A stretch of DNA of 64,000 bases from Lagopus muta (Eukaryota; Chordata; Aves; Galliformes; Phasianidae), in contig NC_064433.1 of assembly GCF_023343835.1 (NCBI RefSeq), positions 136,179,957 to 136,243,956 of the forward strand. The letters run 5' to 3'. Position numbers and translations under genes: made by a program. Below the pieces are notes generated by a model that saw nothing but the letters and a program-made list of their open reading frames with translations, was not told where the DNA came from and searched no databases. Below, piece by piece: positions 38,161 through 51,588 of the stretch (its first letter is position 1; each line of letters starts with the position of its first letter).

Positions 38161-41100
38161 TCCACTTCTTTCCCCTCCCCAATAAACCAATAAACATTGA
38201 AATGAGAACTTTGCATTAGATGTGAATTGCATCAGCATTCACAAAACAGAAAGGCTGGCTTCAGGGTTGTACACACTTTTGTGGCTCCTTGTATCTGCTG
38301 GGCTGCAGGGCAAAAAGGAGGCAGAGGATCTAGCTGGAAAATGCAACTTGCATTTGAGGAACCAGCTTGCCATGTGCTATGTACGTGTTTTATTTTAAAT
38401 AACACCCAAGGTTCAAATGAATCAATAGTTGTGATCACGCATATCAGTATCTAGCATCTTATTTCAAGTGCTAATGGTGCTTATTGCTTTCTCCTGTAAT
38501 AAAACTTTCAAAAGAGCTTTCGTTTGGCTGTTAAGTTTTAATTTAGGTTCCTTCAAGTAAAAGCACTCTTCTCTCAACACAACTCGTTTAGTAATAACAA
38601 AGTTTACTGATCCAATATAATCCCTTGAGGGCTTTTTGAACAGAGATTACAGATGCACATTTCCAAAGTTACTTTTTAGTCACTTGGGAGTATTTATATG
38701 CTAAAACAAGTCTTCTTTTATGGACCTTGATTTTACATTTCCTCCGTGTCCAAATTCCTGCTGAGCATAATGCCAACCTGGCATGCACAAGGGACATGGC
38801 ATGAGACCCAAGTACAGTACACTTAGAATAATTTATGATCTAGAGTATGGCTCTTCCTACATCTGTAGAAAGCTTCTGTACATGATGTCAGACTCTGGCA
38901 CAGCTCAGATTAGCGAAGTCTGATGAGCAAAACCTGAAGTCACAATCTTTGAGAAACAGAAATTCATACAGTGAAGGGTAAAAAAAAAACCAAGCCAATG
39001 GATGCACACACAAAGCAAAGAACAACAACAGCAGCAACAAAAAAGCATTCTTCATGGACCTTCTCAAAGTGCCTGACATCTGGGATTCCATATGAGAAGG
39101 CCTCATTGCATACATTGTGTTACTTGTTTCCAGGCTGCCTCCATAACATAGGTCTGAATTCAATTTGGGCAGAGCTTGTAGTATCTTCAGCTCATGGCCA
39201 AACATTCATATTAATATGGGTTGAACTAGTGTTTAAATTTGATACATATCAGCTTTTTGCCATGTTCATGTGCATGGTGTTTGTCCATGACAAATACAAG
39301 GCCACTTTCCACCTCGCTGAAGAAAGGATGTTAAATTTGAAAAATGATTATGAAACTCTGTAAGACACGGACATAAAACAAGAGCTCAGACCTACACTAC
39401 AGTCCTGCTATAATGAAATTAATTTTTTGAAAGTGGTCAAATAAAAATGTACATCATTCTTATTTCTGATATATTTACATTGTTCTTTCTGTAAACAAGC
39501 ACAAATAATTTTAATTACTGCAGAATCCTCATAAATCTAGAGAACTTTCACTCAGTTGAATGAAACTGTTTTAATCAATCTGGAAGATAATGGCCACCTG
39601 TTGACAACAAAATTTAATCTTATCCAGCTTTCAGAGATTTTTAATTATCAGCAAGCAGTTCATATGCATGTGAGTGTTCAATTCTGCTGTGGAAATATTT
39701 TCCTCTGCCCTTTTAACTACAGTGCACCATAAATAAACACCAAATATTTCCTTCCTAGAGCATTTTTGTTCCATTTTTCACTTCTTAATTAGGTATTTTT
39801 TTAACTATAAGCTACTTGCTGATTTATAAGCTACAGTTTTCTTTCTGTATTTAAAATTTCCCACTATACAGCACCCTACAAAAGGTATCAAGTGTTTAAT
39901 CTCAATGTCACTTGTTAATATATTTATATGTGAAGTTGCTTTTGCAAATTTCTACCCTTTCCATTTGGATGAATGGCACCTTCAGTAGAGTGGGCATATT
40001 CTGCAGTGAATGTGCTGTTTGTGCAGCAACCAGCACGTCCTGCCTTCTCACATGGGGGTAAAAGAAGGACAATGCCTACTTCTGAGAGGTCTTAAAAAAT
40101 ACAGGAACACACATGAAAAGAAAAGGGACATAAACATCCCAATGGGATTGGAGGTAGGAAGTGTCATATGAGATCAAGGGCCAAGGCAAAACCTCAGCAC
40201 AGGAGAGGGAATGCCAGGGGGAGGATTTAGGAGAGCAGGGAGGGAGATAGGCAGTAAATGCTGCAGCTTTTTAACTCCTCAGATAGCAACTGTGCTTTCA
40301 GCAAGACATAAATTGATCCCAACCTTGTGGTGACTTCACAAATAAAAGATGATTTTTTAATTAATTGTGCAGGGAACAAGAGAGAAATGAAAGCTTCTTT
40401 ACTGTAATGATGATTTGCGTTTGGGAGTGCTCTCCTGCAGCATAAACAAATGGCAGGCAGAGTGCTGTGGTGCTCTGGCAGTGCTTCTGGAATTGGATTA
40501 GGCCCCCTCCTCCACCCTGTATTGCAGAACAGTCGCTCCTAATTGTGCATCCTATCTGATTACTGACTGCTGCTTCTGATCACGCTCCATCTTTTCCCTT
40601 TACCTGCTTTTCATCTTTTGCTTTGCTCCTCTGTAATTGCATCAGACTTGCCTCGAGGTCCCAAATTATTTTCTATAAGCCTAGGGTTGCAACAGTTTGT
40701 CTGGAGGATTTGGGCAGCTCCACTTGTCCTAGCACCATTCATCCCTTGCCTTAAACTCTGGCTTAGTGAGATCTGACACTGGCCAAGAGCAGGAGCACTT
40801 CCTACAGGTACTGGTGGTCTGAGCTTTACCTCAGGAGATGAAGACCTCAAACCAGCATGGCCTGTGTGTGATGACACTCTTCAAATAGCTCAGTGGGGCC
40901 CCATAGCATCCAACACTGAGATGTGGTTTGGAACACAGCAACACTGGAAATTTCAGAAAGGGAAACTGAACACCAAGCTTGTATTGCTGCTATCGATTAC
41001 TCTGCTTTCATTTATAAATAATGCTTGGTTGCCGAGGTTGCCAGTAAGGAGGTCTAAGACTGCCTGAGGTGATATCTTATTTCTTTAGAAAGAGTTGGTT

Positions 41101-44100
41101 CAATATATTATACACTCTGAATGGTGTCATTGCAGAAAGAAGTAATACAGCCTGAAAGCAAGATTCACTCACATGGAAAAAATGGGGTTCTTGTTCCGTA
41201 TCAGGAGGAAACAGATCCTCTTTCCTTTTTCCTGGGTGAAAACAGAGACACCTATCTCCAAAGCAGCCAATAACAAAGAGGCTAAAAGAGTTTCCTGAAG
41301 TTTTGGACTCTGGGTCCAAAGTCACTTTCACTAAATCAAGTAAGCAAACTCATATACCCTGATGAGGACTGATACAAGAGCTGGTGCTTGGCACAAGTAC
41401 ATGTTTGATGCAGGAACATACAGGACACCTGCATCTCCATGTGCATATCCACACACATGCGTAGTGAGCTTGGGCTAGAGGAAGGAAATTAAGCACAGGA
41501 GTTTGCAAGTGCAGCTAGGAACAAAAAGGCTCCAAGCAGCTGATTTGCCCGTTGAAATGCAGGATAGTTTTGATACCTTTGAAATTGAAGCCCCTTTAAG
41601 TGAGATTTCTGCCACTTTCCCACTTTCCCAAATGGACACCAGATGCATTGAACTCATATTTTTACAGTCTTTATGCTCTGACTCATCTTAAGGTTCTTTT
41701 GTTTTTCAAGTTATTGTTAGCATATATATGCAGATAACATATAAGACATAACAGTTAACATATATGTTCATACAGCACCAGAGTCATTAGGTTCAGCCTC
41801 ATGTGATAACTGTGCCTGCACTGCTGGCATGTTCTTGCATTTGCTTATGAGGAAGAGCATTGCCTAGGAAGGCCCTTCTTGATCTGTGTTTTACTCAGTG
41901 AATGGAGGTTTCTGAAATCAAGCGATTCCTCTCTGGAGGAGTTTATCCTTGCTTTATTTAAGCTGAGACTTGTGCCATTGTTCTGCCTATCAATCCTCTG
42001 TAATAATATTTGAACCCATCAGATGCCTTTGGCAGAAGGACAGACCTCCAGGACAGTCTAGCTGGAGGACAGGGGAACCATAGTGAAGGGAGAGGAAGTG
42101 GAAGGATTTCCAAGAGAGACAAACCACGCTGGAATTTATACAGTAGAGATGAATGTAGGAAACAGTTTGTTGAGAGCTGACTCTGCTCACTGTGTAGTAG
42201 TTTGTCTTCTGTTATCTTCAAAAACACAGATGGGCTGTTCACACTGACAAGAATATGTCTACATGGAGATGAACTGCCTCTCTGTCTTTCAGCTTCCAGT
42301 AAATTCACAAATATACAAGGTGTGTTGTCTAGCTCCGTCCAGCTAGACTTTATTACAGCTATGGGATCAGAATTGTACTCCTTTTGTGAAAGACTTTAAT
42401 AGACAGTGTTCAGGAGGCACCATTGTCTCTCTTCCCTCCAGAAGTCAATTGCTGAGTGCTTAGTGAGAACCTCCTACACAAAAAGGATGTCCAGTAAACA
42501 GTGAAAAAAGCAAGTCAGCTTTCTTTCCTTCTTGCCATGGATTTGCCTCTCTAAAGAGGACAGCATTTCTTCTCCACACAGTCCATATGCCATAGGCAAA
42601 TTACACAGAAGTTAAGGTGTACCAGCTTGTTTCCAAACCTCAAAGCAAATCTGCTGATTTGTGTCACAATACCACATCAGTATCCTGGAAAAAAGTGCAC
42701 TGAAGGAAATTATGAAGGATTGCAGCCACAGGGAGAAGAGGCCAAGTGATGGAAACATCATAACCCACTAAAGTGGCGCGCAGCAGGCAGTAATACCTCC
42801 CCATGTATGCTTGCAAGGAGACTCCTACCAGCAGGAAACAAGGCCTGACACTTCCTTATTATGAAAGGACATCTGATAGCCCAGATCGCTCTACCAGACA
42901 ATCTATCATTCATTTATTGAGCTCTAATGAAATTGGATAGTTGTTTGCCCCTCTTGGATACATCCTGTCTTCTGCTCTGTGACTGATGAGCATCCTAAAT
43001 ATTGTGGTGGACAGCTACACTAATTTTAAAAGGGGAATATATTTGTGAAGATGAATACTGCACACTCCTCCCCATGTCCAGAAAGATGGAAATGGAAGAG
43101 ATGCTGAGATACATAGGCACACAGGATGATCAAAAGTACTGCATGGCCTCTGCTAGATCAAGGAGGACCCTTCTGTTTGAAAGGGAGATGAAAAGGGTTG
43201 GGAAGAAGGTTTTGGGACCACCAGGAGATCCATGGCTTCCCACAAGCCCTGGGAGCAGGGATGCTTTGGGACCTCCATGAGAGAGGGGCTCGTGTTTTGC
43301 TGGGGCAGCGGTTTCAGCACACAGAGCAGCTCAACAAGTGGGGACGTAAATTAAAGGCCCCCACAGGACTCAGCCCCTGAGATGAAATAAAACCCACCTC
43401 ATAGCTTCTTTTTGTGCTGTCCTGCAAGCCCTTTGTACAAAAGTAATAAAGCCACTCAATGTAAAGCATGTGTGCTGGGAAGAGTGTACCCCTCCCAGTC
43501 CTTCTGCTGGGGCCTTACGCATACATGATTGTCTTTGGCTCACTTGCCACTCCACGTGTCCCCTGATGACAACTTATACTCTCTCCTCATGTTGCTAATC
43601 AAACAGTCAGATTTACATTATTCAACGATGTCACCGGTTCTGTGAGGTAGAGGTAGAGAACCAAGAGACTCAATTTTAATACAACATGTGACTCAAAGGC
43701 AGCTGGCACATCCAGAAACAAGGTGAGATGCCCTTCCAGAAGCATCCCACAGCCAGCAGCAGGCTCTGAACAAGAGGGACAAAGCTGGAGAAAGGCAAAT
43801 AGTAATAGAAAAAGGCACAACTATCTTCACAGCAACTGGAAAAGCAAAGCGAAGTGCAAAGGAAGTAGAAGCTAAAATGCTGGATAAAAAGAAAGAGAGC
43901 AGCAGACATAGAAGAAGGCATTCAAATTGTAAAGTATCTTGTTGCCTGTCATAGATATTACATCTCTTATTGTGTTTGTTTCCCTCTGGTTCTGTTGTGC
44001 ATCATTCCATTAATTCTTTTTTTAGATGAGCACTGTTATATGAGACGCTTCCCAAATGATATATTATTACCAAGCCACTTTTCAAGTGTGAAGTCAGACT

Positions 44101-45887
44101 TGGCCTGAAATGGGATTGCAGAGAGAAGTACAAAGGGAGGAGAAAAAACATAGAATGTTCAACTCAGGTTTTAAGAAGGGCACCATCTGCATATATGCCA
44201 GTGATTTTAATCAGTCAGACCCCATAAGCATGGGGGAATAAAGCTCCCATACTGTTCATTCTTCGCATGAAAAAATATGGCACTGTTGAAATCAGTAATC
44301 TACATTTCCTACTCACTTTTCTTCATACAGAAAAAGTATTTAGTACAGCCTTTGAGAGGCTATCATCCCATCTTTAACATCTGATTAACTACCACGTTAT
44401 TGCTTGAGGTCTTCATCTCAGACTTGTATCTGCAAGATATTTTTGTTCACCCTAGGTATGTCCTGGAATTTCAAGTACAACTTTAAAACATGTAAACAGA
44501 AAAGCCTGTAAAAATATTATCTCTACTCAGTGCCATTCACTGAGCAAATAAATAAACACAATTTCATTGAAAGCCCTGAAACTATAATTCTAAATTTAAA
44601 GGACAAAATTAGGATTTATTCTCATGGACAACTGAAAATGTATCCAGGGAGGAAAATAAAAGCAGTAGACACAATCTATTTCTGGACACACATTTTAAGG
44701 CTGGGAAAGCCTGTCCAGAACTGTCAATCAAATCCAAAATATGTTTTTGGCAAGTCCTGTGAATGCTCTGTCTCCATGTCGCCATCTGTGAATGCATCGC
44801 AAGGCTCCAGCCTTCCTGCAGAGAATATTTTGGGATCCCATGTAAGTGGATCTCTGTAGCAGTGTGAATATCAAGCAGGGCTTTTACTCATTAAGACATG
44901 TTGCACAGCTCTGCTATGGACCAGGCCATCCTGTGCCTGTTAATAATCAATTTGTACATATTTTATATGTTTATGTCCTTTATTTAAAGGATGCCAATGA
45001 ACAACTCTGTGATGTCTTGTTATCTCTTGTGATACCTCTCCATTACAATTTTTTCCCTGATAGAATCAGTGCTCTGAGTCTGACTGTCACAATTCAAGCA
45101 TCTCAGTGATGAATGGAAAGGTGAGAACTCTTCTCAGATACTGCCCTAATAATCTGGCAGTAGTTTAAGTCCTAAATAATGAACTGCCCAACACCAGACA
45201 CAGAAGGGGCTTATTGAATTGAAAGTGTATTTTCTTAGGAATAGCATAAACATGTATAAAATAGCATCAAAACCTCTTTAGCTATGCAGAGTGTTTTGAT
45301 TTGTTGCTCCTTTGGTGTAAGCAACTTGCTGAAGTGTGACTGGCTGCTGAGAAAGTGGACGTGCTCCAGACTTGCCCTGTCTCCCCTTATTTGAGACCAT
45401 TTGAGAACACTTATTGAAATCTATATTGTAAGTCTCACACAGGGTCTTTCAAGTCAATGGAGTAAATCAGATCCAGTGTTTTCTCCTTTCTCACCTGATG
45501 GTTCATGTATACAGGCTTGCCTTCCTGATAGTGGTGTAGAAGGTGAATGAAAACAATATTTGCAACTGATCATGCTGAGTCTGCAAGTCTTAACACATAC
45601 TTCTATGAAGGAACAAATCTATCAGCAGGTGGGAGAACTGAGAAATACAATTGAGAACCGAACGTGGTATTCACAAGCATCTCCACAATTTCAGCTTACA
45701 GTCATAGTCAGTTCCAAACATCAGGACCTCAAGATCTCAAACTTCAATATTCACTACTGATGCTGATCCCAGGCAGCCAAATCAATATTAAGACACTAAT
45801 ACTTACATTCTGAAGAATAGCAATATTCCAAGATTTTCCCATCTCAGAGGATGACAGTCAAACTGCCAGTTTAAACTGACAGTTAAA

Positions 45888-45938
45888 AAGATGGTCTTTG
45901 AGGTCCCTTCCAGCCCAAGCCATTATATGATTCTATGT
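45888..45938 (+). mobile_element. CR1 3' tail only, about 50 bp
   Basis: GATGGTCTTTGAGGTCCCTT followed by CCAGCCCAAGCCATTATATG and ATTCTATG. It is an extreme 5' truncation with one and a half octamer units. Confidence 0.85.
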
Positions 45939-46110
45939 AATATTTCCTGCAGATTTGTTTCATATAAACACTACAGTGTGCACACGAAGACCAAAAGACT
46001 CTACTAATGAAAATCCCTACAGCAGCAAGTAGAATGGGATGTGGGCAGCAGATTCAGGCAGGAGAACAGCCTGCAAGCAGTTGAAGGTGGCATTTCTGTA
46101 GTGTAAAATG

Positions 46111-46285
46111 TAATGCCTTGGCACAGGCTGCCCAGGGAGGTGGTGGAATCACCATCCCTGGAGGTGTTCAAGAACTGTGTGGATGTGGCACTGAGGGTTG
46201 TGGTTACTGGGCACAGTGGGGGATGGGCTGCTGGTTGGACTTGATCTTAGTGATCTTCCCCAACCTTCATGATTGTATGATTCCA
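46111..46285 (+). mobile_element. CR1 fragment with 3' end
   Basis: GGCACAGGCTGCCCAGGGAG, CATCCCTGGAGGTGTTCAAG and CTGGTTGGACTTGATC blocks, ending ATGATTGTATGATTCC. It is one of several plus-oriented copies clustered around the CpG-rich block at 46.8 kb. Confidence 0.92.
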
Positions 46286-46440
46286 AAGAATAGAAAATCT
46301 GGTTAAACTGGGGATGGCTAGGGCTGGAGAGTAGAGCTTAGGGTGGTAAAGTGTGACACTGGCATATGGGAGAGGGTGAAGGGCTGCTGCTTGGGACCTG
46401 CCACACAGCTGTGAACCAAAGCTTTAAAGGCTACCTTACA

Positions 46441-46477
46441 GGAAAAAAAAGAAAAAGAAAAAAAAAAGGAAAAAAAA
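46441..46477. repeat. A-rich simple repeat
   Basis: A runs with scattered G, lying between two CR1 fragments of opposite orientation. A second A-rich run lies at 46650-46682, next to the CpG-rich block. Confidence 0.8.
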
Positions 46478-46595
46478 ATTCTCAATATCCAACCTAAACC
46501 TCCCCTGGCACAACTTGAGGCCATTTCCCTTCATTTCCCCTCGTCCTGTCACCTGTCACCAGTGAGAAGAGACCAACCCCGCTCTCCCTGTAAGC
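46478..46595 (-). mobile_element. Internal CR1 fragment lacking the 3' tail
   Basis: ATATCCAACCTAAACCTCCC, CAACTTGAGGCCATTTC and CCTCGTCCTGTCACCTG match the minus-oriented CR1 body. The usual left-end octamers and about 200 bp of 3' body are missing, replaced by the A-rich run. Confidence 0.85.
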
Positions 46596-46734
46596 ATCTA
46601 ACTAACACGGAGACCAAAAAACGGCCGCTTCGCATCTCACAACAGACAGAAAAAAAGAAAAAAAAAACAAAAGAAAAAAAAAACCCCGGCCAAAGAGACA
46701 GAAAAACAAGCACTTAAATCATTTATTTCAAGTG

Positions 46735-46930
46735 CGTCCAAGAGGAGAGCAAACGTTGCGTTCACGCGGCGCTGCGGCCCAGACAGAGGCGGGGGCCTGC
46801 CGGGTCGGGCGCGGTGCCGAGCCGGCTGTGCGCTGCGCGCTGCTGCCGCCCGCCGTGCCGCCGGGGTCCTGCAGTGGGCAGGCAGGAGGCCTTGCCCGGG
46901 CTCGGTGTGACCCTGCGGGAGCTCCAGCCC
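46735..46930. promoter_or_regulatory. Isolated CpG-rich block (orphan CpG island?)
   Basis: About 200 bp very rich in CG dinucleotides (for example GGGTCGGGCGCGGTGCCGAG near 46802) within AT-rich intergenic sequence. It is flanked by A-rich runs and CR1 fragments. No recognised gene starts here. The reading frames across it (46732-47043 plus; 46637-47167 minus) resemble no family I know. It may be a promoter of an unannotated non-coding RNA, an enhancer-type CpG island or an imported fragment. Confidence 0.5.
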
Positions 46931-47210
46931 TGCCGAGCTCTGGTTTTGTGTGGCAAGTAAATCAATACATAGAAATGAAAGGCAGTGTTTCCTTTGGGAG
47001 AATCTCTCCCTCAGGGCGGCACACACACCAGCCCGGGGAGTAAGGTGATGCTGTGGAGAGAAAGCAAGGTGCAAAGCATGCTTGCAGGTGTATTCATGAC
47101 TCCATACAAATTGTTTTGAGGCCCAAGAAGATGTCAACATGGACATCACATAGCTCTGGGTGCCCACAGCTCACCCTAACCACAGTAAGCTGCTACCAAT
47201 CTTAGGACCT

Positions 47211-47505
47211 CAAGGAGTAAGGGGAGGAGAGTGATAGGACAAAGGGGAATTGGCCTCACATTGTGCAGGGAAGGTTCAGGATGGATATTAGGGAAAATAT
47301 CTTCTCCAAAAAAGTGGTCAGATGCTGGACTGGGCTTCACCACCCAGGGAGGCGGTGGAGTCACCATCCCTGGAGGTAATCAAAAACATTTAGATGGGGT
47401 ACTGAGGGATGTGGTTTAGTGGGCAAACACTAGTGGTAGGTGGATGTTTGGACTAGATGATCTTAGAGGACTCTTCCAGCCTTAAGAATTCTATGGTTCT
47501 ACAAT
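47211..47505 (+). mobile_element. CR1 fragment with 3' end
   Basis: GGACCTCAAGGAGTAAGGGG, GGATATTAGGGAAAATATC, GGAGTCACCATCCCTGGAGG and GGACTAGATGATCTTAGAGG, ending AAGAATTCTATGGTTCTA. Moderately diverged, with one degenerate octamer pair. Confidence 0.92.
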
Positions 47506-48404
47506 ATTGGGAGTAGTTTAAAAAGCGTGTGTGCAGCTTTAGCTACACCACTATCCTTTCTGGTTTGTAACTGACTTGAAACAATAGTGATTATACTCCC
47601 AAGATAGTAATTATACCAAATGTAAGTTCTTTGTTTGACATGAGCAAGACTTTGTGCATAACAGAGGCAGGGAGCAGCTCTGCAGGGGCATTGGCTGGTA
47701 AGGCGGCTTGTTTCCTTGCAACATCTCATGAACACCATAGGACAATCTGTGCAGATGGAAAAATCCCTTTGGCAAAAGTTAATGAGGCCAGAACTGCTGG
47801 AGATGTTTTGTGGGATGCTTAGTGTTCCCAAGGACCTCATTACTCTCTCCATCATCCAAAAGACACTGCAAGCAGTAGTATGCCACCCCACAATGCCAAG
47901 CTTTTGACTTACTGACTGTCCATCTGAAAGGAACATCACTGAGTTTTGGTATTTATTTTTGCCCTCAGTTTAGCACTAGTTTCCTTTAGTTGCTCCTTTA
48001 AATTGCGGAATGAAAGTGAAGGGAGATGGCTGGGCTCATGATGGGGCCATGTTAGCAGCCCTGAGACAAAGAGCAGGGCAGAAAAGCAGAGGCCAGCCAA
48101 GGTCCTCTGGAAAACCCCAGTAAGTGGTAGGTCAGACCTGAAGAGAAGCTGCTTTGCACTTTCCACAGCCCTGGTCATGCTGCTATCATAAACCCACACT
48201 TTCACCTAAACCTCCTTGCTTTTATCAATTGCCCTGAGGCTAGAAACATCAGCACAGTTCAGCTCAAAGATATTTTCACTGTTTTCTTGCCCTGAGTTCC
48301 TCAGGCTGCCAATTTGATGCCTTTATTCTCAAATGTAGAATTGTTGTCCTCAAATCTTAAAAATGCCAACACCTTTGTCTTGTCAACTTGCAAAATTGCT
48401 TGTG

Positions 48405-48474
48405 GCAATGGTGTTGGAGCTTGATGATCTTTGAGGTCACTTCCAACCCAAGCCATTCTATGATTCTATGAAAA
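48405..48474 (+). mobile_element. CR1 3' tail, about 70 bp
   Basis: GGAGCTTGATGATCTTTGAG then CACTTCCAACCCAAGCC and two ATTCTATG octamers ending ATGAAAAT. Confidence 0.88.
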
Positions 48475-51400
48475 TATGGGAGAAAAGCAAATAAGAGGAA
48501 TATAAAATTCTCTTTACTCTCTCCACTAGGAAGGCACAGCAAGCCTGATCAACTCCTGACCGTTTAATATGGAAAACAGCCATTAATCAAAGAGAAAGAC
48601 GCAAAGCTCATCTCTGCCAGTGGATATGACCCCCAAACACCAGCTCTCCCATCACCCCTGAGGTGACCTGCACACACAGAAGGTGGCAGCCCAGCAGATG
48701 CCTCCGCCCAGGACCCACCACTAGGACAGATTTCCCTCCTTTCCTGCCCTTATCACAAGTGAATAATGTTTAATGTTTTACTAACATTGACACTGAGCTC
48801 CCGTTCAGTACCATGCAGCAGCTCCAGCAGCTCACTGCAGTGAGCATTATACAGCAGGGTGAGCCACCGCTGTGCAAGGTGTGCCGTCATCCACTTCTAC
48901 CGAGGAGAATATCTCAGAAGGACAGCATTTCAGGCTAGAGCAAAACTTACAGGCATAGTGCTCCAAAAGAGGCTAAATTAAATTTAAAGCTCATACTCAA
49001 GCTTACAAACTGTACTAATTCCCTTTGCAGGTACGCATTCAGCTACTTCTGATCACAGCAGCACAGCTCTCCTGAACATGCTCTCCATTACTCTTCTGGA
49101 GAACATGGGCCACCCTGAGGCCAGGCTTTGCCTTGCACACAGTGAGGTCAACAGCAGCAGGAAAATGCACACAGCGCCCCCCCCTGCCCTGAGCAGGGCA
49201 ACCAGAACCAATCGTTAAAACTGCAAAACTGGTGCTAACGCTGCTGCCTGCTGGAAGGGGTAGCAGGGCCGTGGTCTCCTGTTCTGTCCCATGCTCCTGT
49301 GTGACCCTGCCGCTTGGCTGTCCTTCAGCTGAACAGCCAGCCCAAGGTCAGAGATGCAGACATTAAATACCAGCAGGGGAAAGCAAACATTGGTCCCAGT
49401 TCATGAAGCTCTGAGTACATGAAGTACCTTGCTGCTCTCTGAATGCAGTGTGTGTGCATGCCCACATGCCCATGGCCTTGCAACCAAAGGCCAAAATGCT
49501 GCAGGATTTGGGCAGAATAAAGAGACCAGAGCTGGCTGCAGGGCCAGCACTGGATGAGGAAAATGGGCATGAATTGAATCCTAATGGGCTACAACAAGCA
49601 GCTACTTAGACCAACAAGCCCTTCATGGAGACATGGAGAGATGTCCACTGGTTGGTGACAAATGTCCTGACAAATGGTCCCAGCAGTTGGCTGGGAGCTT
49701 TTGAACAGAGCCTTTGGAATAGTCATATCTCCATCCTATCTTAATAAACCTCTTCAGACAGGCAGTGCGTATCCCCATTCACATGCACAAATTTTCCATG
49801 AGGTTTCCTTACTTGTCACAGCTCCACATTGATTTATGCCACACAGCTGTGATAGCTCTGAATTCAGCTCTGTGGGCACCAGTGCTTCCCAACCCCAGCT
49901 TTTGGTGTTCTTTTACCTCCACCTGCAGATGTCAGTGCCCTCTGATCACAACTTTCCATATCCAGCTTTTCATCCTCTAAATATGGCTGCACAATTTGGT
50001 GGGCAAATTAAGGTATCAGTTAATGAATTAAGGTAAGGTCCCAGCTCCCTGGAGGCAGATTTCACACATTGCCTGGAAAAACCCTCCAAGGAAAAATCTG
50101 TCTTTATAAATCTTTTCATTCCAAAATTTCCCCTCAGCCTTTCACAGGAAGCACCAAACTCTGAGTCAGTTTGCCTGAAGAGAGGTGGAAAATCTCCAGG
50201 TTCCCGCTGGGATAATTCTGAAGTCAGGCAAGAGAGAAGCTGTGACCTTGGCTGGGCCTCCCTTGTCGCGGTCTTGGCTGCATCTTGGCAAGAGGACAGG
50301 GGGTGAAGGTGATGTGGCTCTGCTTGGTCAGGAGCATCCATGACACGTAGCAACAGCCCCACTGAAGATTTTATAGATATTTTGTCTGATATTTTGTCTG
50401 CTTTTTCTTACATTTTCACTGACGATTCCAAATACTGAAGAGAGAAACCATGTTAATTTAACCACCTGCTCTCATAGGACTTTGATGTTTTGTTTTTCCT
50501 ACTCCTGATTCTGTGTGTAAACACATTTGTCATTTATTGTTCTTAATATATTTACGTATTTAATTTATTCATGTTAGAATTATGTACTTGGCTCATTATA
50601 AAATAAGGATATAATTAACTTGCGCTAATTTTATTTATGCTCTTATATTAATGTGGTTAATGTGTTTATGTAATTTGTATTTCTGGAGCTTCCAGTCAGA
50701 GCAGATTTCCATCTGTAATATTTTTCCCCTTTATTCTTGCCTTTTATTGTAGGTACTGTTTTTTGTAGATACTTCTGCACATCTTCATTTGCAGTTTTCA
50801 AGGCCTTAGGCCATTTCCTGCCATCCACAGTTCTCAGCCTCAGTCATGCTCTGCACTGCACCTGTGCTCCTCAGATCTTGGGGTTCCCAAGTTGTATGCA
50901 GCAACAGGTATAGACAAATGAGATATAACACGAGAGAAGATGACTACATGACCACATGAAATCCTTGGCTAGGGGCTCATGAAGTGTACTGCCAGCTTCC
51001 CATACAGCGTAACACAAACTCCTGAATGCAGGCGGGCTTGGCTTCACCATCTTTTTGTTCATCCTCCTCTTTCCATGGGGCATACAAACTGGCAGAATGT
51101 CTGTAAATCTTAATTTTGTTTCACTTAGCCTGGTTCCTATTTTATCATCTGGAAACAGGTAAAATCACCCCAGATCGGTGTCTGTTACAATAAAACATCA
51201 TGCTGCCTGACCTGAGGCAGAAAAGCAATATAAATCTGTATTGCTTCTTAGAAATTCAGCATTATTTAGCTGGCAGAAACCCCTGCCATGTCACAGGGCT
51301 CAACTACAGCTGTCTCAATGTCCAGATAACCAAAAGCCTGCCAGTTAATCTTGTCAGATGTTCCCATTTTAATGACTTTGCCACCATACTGAATGGCAGG

Positions 51401-51491
51401 GCATGCCAGTGTTTAAAAAAGAGGATGAAATCCCATCCCTCTGCCCATAGGTTGTAATGGGAGTATTGCAATCAGTATTTGCAGGTTAACT

Positions 51492-51544
51492 GGAAAGAAA
51501 GAAGGAAAGAAAGAGGAAGAGAGGAAGGAAGGAAGGGAAAAATA
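51492..51544. repeat. Polypurine GAAA/GGAA tract upstream of ATP4B
   Basis: About 50 bp of uninterrupted purines (GAAA, GGAA and GGAAG units), roughly 310 bp upstream of the ATP4B TATA box. It is a simple repeat that could adopt triplex DNA; no regulatory role is shown. Confidence 0.85.
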
Positions 51545-51588
51545 TAAATAATTTAAAAAAAAACAGAGAGAAAAGGTTCTCCTTCTCC

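Noticed and set aside
37896-38238. Minus-strand reading frames encoding repeated Gly-Arg-Glu-Gly-Lys
   Set aside because: They are direct translations of the CCCCT/TCCCT microsatellite.
40886-40896. TAGCTCAGTGG, a match to the tRNA A box
   Set aside because: No B box (GGTTCGA-type) follows at the right distance and no cloverleaf can be drawn, so it is a chance match.
42327-42348. 8-bp inverted repeat GTCTAGCT/AGCTAGAC with a six-base loop
   Set aside because: It is isolated, with no neighbouring U-tract, repeat or gene. Hairpins of this size are expected by chance in 64 kb.
43360-43480. Two AATAAA-type hexamers close together, resembling the R/U5 region of a solo LTR
   Set aside because: No TG...CA termini, target-site duplication or primer-binding site could be found.
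46637-47167. 176-codon minus-strand open reading frame through the 46.8-kb CpG-rich block
   Set aside because: It ends in a poly-Phe stretch translated from an A-rich run and resembles no known family. GC content alone explains the lack of stops.
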